Source: Deltaproteobacteria bacterium (GTDB lineage: Bacteria; Desulfobacterota; Desulfobacteria; Desulfobacterales; SURF-15). Taken from it: a stretch of DNA of 9,645 nucleotides. Of the stretch, positions 6,500 to 9,645 are shown one piece after another. Under the pieces are notes generated by a model that was not told the origin of the DNA, did not search any database, and was given only the letters and a program-made list of their open reading frames with translations. Position numbers and translations under genes: made by a program. The stretch lies in NCBI GenBank assembly GCA_024644775.1, contig JAHEHB010000195.1, positions 1-9,645 on the forward strand. The letters are read 5' to 3'. The first letter of the stretch is position 1. Each line of letters opens with the position of its first letter.

Positions 6500-6561
6500 G
6501 AACAGAATTATGAAGCATTTACTTCGACATTCGATATTCCTTGTTCGATATTCTGCGGTTC
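6500..6561. repeat. 62-base repeat-like element with inverted ends and internal direct repeats
   Basis: The ends GAACAGAAT (6500-6508) and ATTCTGCGGTTC (6550-6561) are inverted copies differing by a 3-base insertion. Inside, TTCGATATTC occurs twice (6530-6539 and 6544-6553, a 14-base period), preceded by the related TTCGACATTC (6523-6532, overlapping). A small GAAG/CTTC stem lies at about 6512-6525. I connect this TTCGATATTC-rich layout with intergenic repeats seen in deltaproteobacteria, from memory only. Only one copy is in the window, so repetition in the genome is unproven. Confidence 0.5.
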
Positions 6562-6698
6562 AGAAAAATTCTATATCAAAACAGAAATACCTAAATTGAG
6601 ACAATAATCTATAACCTAAAAGAAGGTTCGTATGTCAGGGTTATAAGCCCCAAAAACTATTAAGCGAAACTCTATTTAATCTAAAAACCGCGGGAAAT

Positions 6699-6716
6699 AC
6701 AATATCGGATTATTGT
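6699..6716. repeat. Small perfect hairpin ACAATA-N6-TATTGT
   Basis: ACAATA (6699-6704) and TATTGT (6711-6716) form a perfect 6-bp AT-rich stem with a TCGGAT loop, 6 bases beyond the terminator-like hairpin of the regulator gene. Two stems in a row could reinforce termination; AT-richness makes chance quite possible. Confidence 0.3.
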
Positions 6717-6722
6717 AGGTAA

Positions 6723-6745
6723 AATATAGGTAAAAAACCTATATT
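6723..6745 (-). terminator. AT-rich hairpin at the end of the LuxR-type regulator gene
   Basis: AATATAGGT (6723-6731) and ACCTATATT (6737-6745) form a perfect 9-bp stem with a 5-base loop. On the minus strand the stem overlaps the last bases of the regulator's TAA stop codon and ends in ATATT running into TTACC. The position is right for a terminator and the T-stretch is present, but the stem has only two or three GC pairs, so it would be weak. Confidence 0.4.
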
Positions 6746-7886
6746 ATGAGATGGATAAAAGATAGGTTCTGAGGTTTGTTTTTTTGTTCTTGAGCCCGAG
6801 TTTTTTTCTAATATTGTTCCTGTGAAAATCGATGGTTCCGGTTGCCAAATTCATAAAGCCCGCGATATCTTTTGTGGTTTTCCCATGTTTTATCATATTT
6901 GCCACTTGAAGTTCTGTCGGGGTAAGCCTCAAAGATTTAGAAGACACACTTCGTGTAAACGGAGAAACAATGGCATCGATGTTGGACTCCAATACATCGA
7001 CGTCGGCGCTCTGTTTCGTACTGAGTTTACGTCTCTTTAATTTGTCTAAATAAGGCTTTATTAAATTATTTACATTTAATAATATCTTTTCTTCAAACTC
7101 AATTTTATCGTCATCCCTTTGGTTCAGTAGAAACTTTAATGCCGCATTTGTTTCCTCGACCTTAGCGCTTTTCCTTCTTAATTCTAACTCATTTTTTCTT
7201 AAAGCTTTCTCCGCTTTTTTTCGACTCGCCACCTCTTTTCGTAACCCTTTATTGATGTCTTGAAGTTCTTTTGTACGCTCCTCAACACGTTTTTCCAGTT
7301 CATCGTGGGCCTTTTGAAGTGCCTCCTCTATCCCCTTTTGTGCAGTGATATCGGTTACAACGGTTCTTAGTTGGATTTCGACAGATCCTTTATTTCGAAT
7401 CGCGATACTTTCCAGCCTCGCATAGAACGGTGTATCGCTTTTTCTATTAAGTCTAATTTCGCAACTCTTGGTTCTATGTGTTTTAAAAACCTCCCTGATA
7501 TGGAAATAAAAAACATCTTGATCGTTTCTGGCAATAAATTTTGAGAAAGGTTTGCTGATCAACAATCCTCTTTCCACACGCAACATAGATGCACCGGAAA
7601 GATTCGCCTCCAGAATCATTCCCTTATGACTAATCGTAAAATAGCCAACCGGGGCATGATCGTATAAATCAGTAAACTTATCCCGTGTATTCTCGAGCTC
7701 CAATTGAGATCGGCGGAGTTCTTCGTTTTGCATTTCCAGTTCAATGTGGTGAATCTGAAGATCCTCGACCAACGCTCTGATATTCTTTGGCGGCATTTTT
7801 ACAATGGTTGAAGGATTATGATTTATAAAATCCTTCGCCCGTTTTCTGAGTTTCGGGTAGTATGATCGTGCCTTATTATTTTTCAC
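6744..7886 (-). CDS. PAS domain, coiled-coil, LuxR-type DNA-binding regulator
   Basis: A 380-residue soluble regulator. Residues 36-67 form a helix containing [18 protein letters not shown] sensor domain follows (about 68-182, with [13 protein letters not shown] and a C-cap [10 protein letters not shown]), then a long charged coiled coil (about 183-260, [15 protein letters not shown]). The LuxR/FixJ-type helix-turn-helix ends the protein (about 319-376: [24 protein letters not shown], then [15 protein letters not shown]). It should bind DNA and respond to a ligand or protein contact through PAS. It has no receiver domain, so it is not a standard response regulator. The start is the GTG at 7884-7886, with a stop three codons upstream and no strong ribosome site. 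The basic N-terminus also matches the kinase paralog, which supports this long form. The gene follows the kinase by 89 bases, so co-transcription is likely. Confidence 0.9.
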   Translation of the reverse strand: MKNNKARSYYPKLRKRAKDFINHNPSTIVKMPPKNIRALVEDLQIHHIELEMQNEELRRSQLELENTRDKFTDLYDHAPVGYFTISHKGMILEANLSGASMLRVERGLLISKPFSKFIARNDQDVFYFHIREVFKTHRTKSCEIRLNRKSDTPFYARLESIAIRNKGSVEIQLRTVVTDITAQKGIEEALQKAHDELEKRVEERTKELQDINKGLRKEVASRKKAEKALRKNELELRRKSAKVEETNAALKFLLNQRDDDKIEFEEKILLNVNNLIKPYLDKLKRRKLSTKQSADVDVLESNIDAIVSPFTRSVSSKSLRLTPTELQVANMIKHGKTTKDIAGFMNLATGTIDFHRNNIRKKLGLKNKKTNLRTYLLSIS

Positions 7887-7946
7887 GTTTCTTCACTTCG
7901 ATTGTGAACTTGGGAACCTGGTTATTTCTTATCTCTATGGCCCGAA

Positions 7947-7976
7947 ACGGATCAAAGGAATTTGATTATGATCCGT
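7947..7976. repeat. Hairpin at the kinase stop codon with two alternative folds
   Basis: ACGGATCA (7947-7954) and TGATCCGT (7969-7976) form a perfect 8-bp stem with a 14-base loop. Nested inside, ATCAAA (7951-7956) and TTTGAT (7961-7966) form a competing 6-bp stem with a 4-base loop. The two share bases and cannot both form fully. The outer stem starts at the last base of the kinase TGA. No T-run follows, so it is more likely a processing, stability or attenuation structure between kinase and regulator than a terminator. Confidence 0.45.
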
Positions 7977-9645
7977 CATTTTACGTCTAAAATCTCCCTT
8001 AACTTTTTGGACAATTCCGTCATATTAAATGGTTTTTGGATAAAGCCGCTGCAACCACGCGTCAAAATCTCAGATGCCTGGCTATCGATGCTATATCCAC
8101 TGGAAAGTAACACTTTAATTTCCGGGTTGACCTCTTTAAGCGCGTCAAAAGTTTCAGAGCCTCCCATTCCCGGCATAATTATATCCAGTATGACCATGTC
8201 AATCGTATCGTTATTTTTTTGGCAAATCTCCACTGCCTCCCTCCCGCTTCTGGCTATCAAGACCTTATAACCCAAATTCTCCAACAACAGCTTTCCGACA
8301 TCAAGAACCATCGCCTCATCATCGACCATGAGTATCGTCTCCGTTCCCGTCTGGATCTCTTCAGGTTGTTCCATCGTTTCTTCTATAAACCCCGTTTCAG
8401 TTGCCGGTAGATGAATGGTGAAAGTGGTACCCTCGCCCTTTTCACTATACACCTCTATATTGCCGCCATGATTCTTAATGATTCCATAGACGGAGGCCAA
8501 TCCGAGCCCTGTTCCCCTGCCCAACTTTCTCGTGGTAAAGAACGGATCGAATATCCGTTGTTGGGTGGCTTTATCCATCCCCACTCCCGTATCTGTGATA
8601 GACATCTTCACATAGTTGCCGGGTTCAACGGAGTACGGCGTTATATCGGTCTCATCCAGTCTGACATTATCGGTCTGCAGGTGAATATCTCCACCCCGCG
8701 GCATGGCATACCAGGCATTAATGAGCAGGTTCAATAGCGCTTGTTCGATTTGACTCTGGTCTACCTCCACCGGCCAGATGCCTTTCTGATATTTTAAATG
8801 AATGGTAATCTCTTTTTTGGTTCGACCAAACAGATTGGAAGTTTTCTTTATAATCTCGTTAAGGTTTGTGGGTTTGACCTCATATTTTCCGGTTCTAGAA
8901 AGACCTAAGAGTTGTTTCGTGAGTTTTGCACAACTTTGGACATGTTGCTCGACGGATCTTAAACTTTCGAAATCCGGATGGCGGGAATCTTTATCGAAGA
9001 TTATCAAATCGACATTGCCTTGTATGGCCATGAGCAGGTTGTTGAAATCATGGGCGATTCCGCCGGCTAACGTCCCCAAAGCCTCCATCTTCTGTGCTTG
9101 CCGGATTTTGGCTTCGAGTTTTACTTTTTCTTCCTCAGCTTTCCTGCGTTCGCTGATATCGCTTACGGTGGTTCGAATTCGGCTGATATTGTCTTCAACA
9201 TCTTGAACAAGGATGCTTTCCAGTTGAGCATGGAATTCCGAGCCATCCTCGGTTATGAGTTTCAGTTCACAGATCTGCTTGGTCTTTGTTTCAAAAAGTT
9301 TTTTCCGGTGATAGTAGAAAACATCCTGGGTATCTCTGGTAATAAACCGAAAGAAATGCATGCCTGTCAGTGATCGCCTTTCAACACCCAACACAGCAGC
9401 GCCTGTCAGATTTGTCTCCAGAATTACGCCCTTCTCACTAATCGTGAAATAGCCCACCGGCGCGAAATCATACAAATCAGAATACTGATTCCGTGCTTTT
9501 TCCAATTCTAGTTGCGCTCGGCGCAGCTCTTCGTTCTGCATCTCCAGTTCAATCTGGTGAATATGCAGATCTTCAATCAAATCTTGTACTTCTCTAGACG
9601 ACATTTTTTTCGAAACTCTATGATTTCTATTCAGAAATTCCTCCG
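7976..9645 (-). CDS. Hybrid sensor histidine kinase: PAS, HisKA, HATPase_c, receiver (5' end off the window)
   Basis: A soluble-looking hybrid kinase with no membrane helices in the visible part. Counting from the internal ATG at 9602-9604, it has a helix with [14 protein letters not shown] (16-29), PAS (about 38-152), and HisKA with the phospho-acceptor H185 in GGIAHDFNN. HATPase_c has N-box NLLINAWYAM (N296), G1 DTGVGM (338-343), FDPFF, and G2 GRGTGLGL (362-369). A C-terminal receiver (about 422-540) has acidic VDDE (D428-D429), phospho-acceptor D474 in VILDIIMPGM, SSGY and K524 in QKPF. All catalytic residues are present. The frame stays open upstream of that ATG to the window edge, reading EEFLNRNHRVSKKM, which aligns with [14 protein letters not shown] in the regulator paralog; the true start is therefore probably outside. 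GGAGG near 9640-9644 is too far from 9604 to serve it. It likely phosphorylates its own receiver and possibly signals to the neighbouring regulator. Confidence 0.94.
   Translation of the reverse strand, partial: EEFLNRNHRVSKKMSSREVQDLIEDLHIHQIELEMQNEELRRAQLELEKARNQYSDLYDFAPVGYFTISEKGVILETNLTGAAVLGVERRSLTGMHFFRFITRDTQDVFYYHRKKLFETKTKQICELKLITEDGSEFHAQLESILVQDVEDNISRIRTTVSDISERRKAEEEKVKLEAKIRQAQKMEALGTLAGGIAHDFNNLLMAIQGNVDLIIFDKDSRHPDFESLRSVEQHVQSCAKLTKQLLGLSRTGKYEVKPTNLNEIIKKTSNLFGRTKKEITIHLKYQKGIWPVEVDQSQIEQALLNLLINAWYAMPRGGDIHLQTDNVRLDETDITPYSVEPGNYVKMSITDTGVGMDKATQQRIFDPFFTTRKLGRGTGLGLASVYGIIKNHGGNIEVYSEKGEGTTFTIHLPATETGFIEETMEQPEEIQTGTETILMVDDEAMVLDVGKLLLENLGYKVLIARSGREAVEICQKNNDTIDMVILDIIMPGMGGSETFDALKEVNPEIKVLLSSGYSIDSQASEILTRGCSGFIQKPFNMTELSKKLREILDVK

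Larger units (their letters stand above)
5988..6743. other. 756-base AT-rich spacer with repeats and hairpins
   Basis: The stretch between the amidohydrolase start and the LuxR-type regulator stop is visibly richer in A and T than the flanking genes. It holds no secure gene. The structures I can support are a degenerate inverted repeat (6027-6086), a TGTATACA palindrome (6151-6158), a hairpin with a T-run on the plus strand (6172-6218), a doubtful minus-strand ORF (6293-6469), a 62-base repeat-like element (6500-6561) and two hairpins near the end of the regulator gene (6699-6716, 6723-6745). I find no convincing consensus promoter for the amidohydrolase, although one must lie here if that gene is not read through from the regulator. 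Confidence 0.6.

Noticed and set aside
6253..6501. Plus-strand ORF of 82 codons in the spacer
   Set aside because: It is antisense to the better-supported small minus-strand ORF, has no ribosome site near its ATG, and its peptide shows no domain or family-like pattern.
1..9645. Search for CRISPR arrays, tRNA or rRNA genes, transposases, phage or toxin-antitoxin genes
   Set aside because: No regularly spaced direct repeats, tRNA-like cloverleaf, rRNA segment or recognisable mobile or defence protein was found on either strand.

Overview
All convincing genes in this window lie on the minus strand, so transcription runs from high to low coordinates. The gene content suggests a Gram-negative environmental bacterium, most likely a sulfate-reducer-type deltaproteobacterium (Desulfobacterota). 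That placement is an inference from three things: the PAS/coiled-coil/LuxR regulator and PAS hybrid kinase architecture, the moderate-GC genes with AT-rich spacers, and intergenic repeats of a kind I associate with that group. No rRNA, tRNA, CRISPR array, transposase or phage gene is visible.

Region A (about 6744-9645) is a signalling pair. A hybrid sensor histidine kinase (PAS, HisKA, HATPase_c, receiver), cut by the right edge, is followed after 97 bases by a PAS and coiled-coil protein ending in a LuxR-type DNA-binding domain. Their N-terminal halves are clearly paralogous. The receiver sits on the kinase and the DNA-binding domain sits on a second protein that has no receiver, so the coupling between them is not obvious.

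Region B (5988-6743) is a 756-base AT-rich spacer. It holds a degenerate inverted repeat, a hairpin with a T-run, a TGTATACA palindrome, a doubtful 58-codon ORF, a 62-base repeat-like element with internal direct repeats, and two hairpins at the end of the LuxR gene.

Region C (4764-5987) encodes a metal-dependent amidohydrolase of the imidazolonepropionase/Xaa-Pro-dipeptidase-like type with all expected metal ligands. A 347-base gap follows. It carries a promoter-like TTGACA/TATAGA pair and, immediately downstream, a 67-base inverted repeat with perfect 20-bp outer arms.

Region D (1-4416) looks like one operon: a peptide-type (SBP_bac_5) periplasmic binding protein, two Dpp/Opp-type permeases with overlapping ends, and two tandem creatininase-family amide hydrolases, the second cut by the left edge. 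No ABC ATPase is present, so the DppD/DppF partners should lie beyond position 1 or elsewhere.

Together, regions C and D look like an uptake-and-hydrolysis cassette for a small amide, cyclic amide or modified peptide: import by the ABC system, then hydrolysis by the creatininase-type enzymes and the amidohydrolase. The substrate cannot be read from sequence. I see no clearly new defence or mobile system. The most unusual items are the long leader hairpin before the transporter operon, the paired creatininase paralogs, and the repeat-rich spacer.
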